Below, piece by piece: positions 48,125 through 48,132 of a stretch of DNA of 48,132 nucleotides. The notes under the pieces are model-generated. The model had not been told where the DNA came from and made no database searches. It worked only from the letters and a program-made list of their open reading frames with translations. Position 1 is the first letter of the stretch. Each line of letters begins with the position of its first letter. Position numbers and translations under genes: made by a program. Source of the DNA: Bacteroidales bacterium (lineage in GTDB: Bacteria > Bacteroidota > Bacteroidia > Bacteroidales > Muribaculaceae); assembly GCA_900768685.1 (NCBI GenBank), contig CAAGDX010000037.1:1-48132 (forward strand). Direction: 5' to 3'.

Positions 48125-48132
48125 ATTTTGTA

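Overview
The window is a piece of a Bacteroidota chromosome, most likely order Bacteroidales. Many intergenic regions carry the Bacteroidota-type promoter (TTTG about 19-20 nt upstream of TAnnTTTG). The gene set is also typical of the group: PorW/SprE of the type IX secretion system (T9SS), a lipoprotein glutaminyl cyclase, a WcaJ-like priming transferase, succinate CoA-transferase, and DivIC beside a small membrane protein. PorW argues against Bacteroides proper, which lacks T9SS. I cannot place the genus.

Layout. 1-117: the 3' end (domains V and VI) of a group II intron. 185-3034: a tightly overlapping minus-strand operon rmlA / two FdtA-type ketoisomerases / FdtB-type aminotransferase for a dTDP-3-amino-3,6-dideoxyhexose. 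3108-6078: P-type Ca2+ ATPase preceded by a tiny exported protein that resembles a bare T9SS sorting domain. 6184-9582: AlbA_2/Schlafen-like regulator and a long-chain acyl-CoA ligase. 9901-11312: ECF sigma factor, anti-sigma-like membrane protein and Spy/CpxP-like exported protein. 11470-16056: two identical tRNA-Arg(ACG) genes, argS, a Bax-inhibitor-1 family protein, a DivIC-like protein, a small membrane protein and an AraC regulator. 16244-23641: thioredoxin lipoprotein, mdh, and an operon of a small unknown gene, cyclophilin lipoprotein, M16 protease and porW.

23907-33529 is the most unusual region. Five co-directional genes encode a vWA-like lipoprotein, a three-TM protein, a tubulin/FtsZ-like GTPase-fold protein, a 1317-residue protein with an Hsp70/actin-type ATPase core, and a second Hsp70-like protein that has lost its phosphate-binding loops. 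A tubulin-fold and two actin/Hsp70-fold proteins encoded together with a lipoprotein and a membrane protein suggest an envelope-associated, nucleotide-driven assembly whose function I cannot assign. Glutaminyl cyclase and sufE follow directly and may share the transcript.

34980-48132: POT-family peptide transporter, AAA_14/DUF4143 ATPase, WcaJ-like sugar-phosphate transferase, rbfA and a LolC/E-like permease, then a candidate structured small RNA with its own promoter and terminator. The operon miaB / RsmI-like methylase / WalJ-like hydrolase follows. It shares a bidirectional promoter with succinate CoA-transferase. The window ends with an AbiE-type (type IV) toxin-antitoxin pair and a promoter for a gene beyond the edge.
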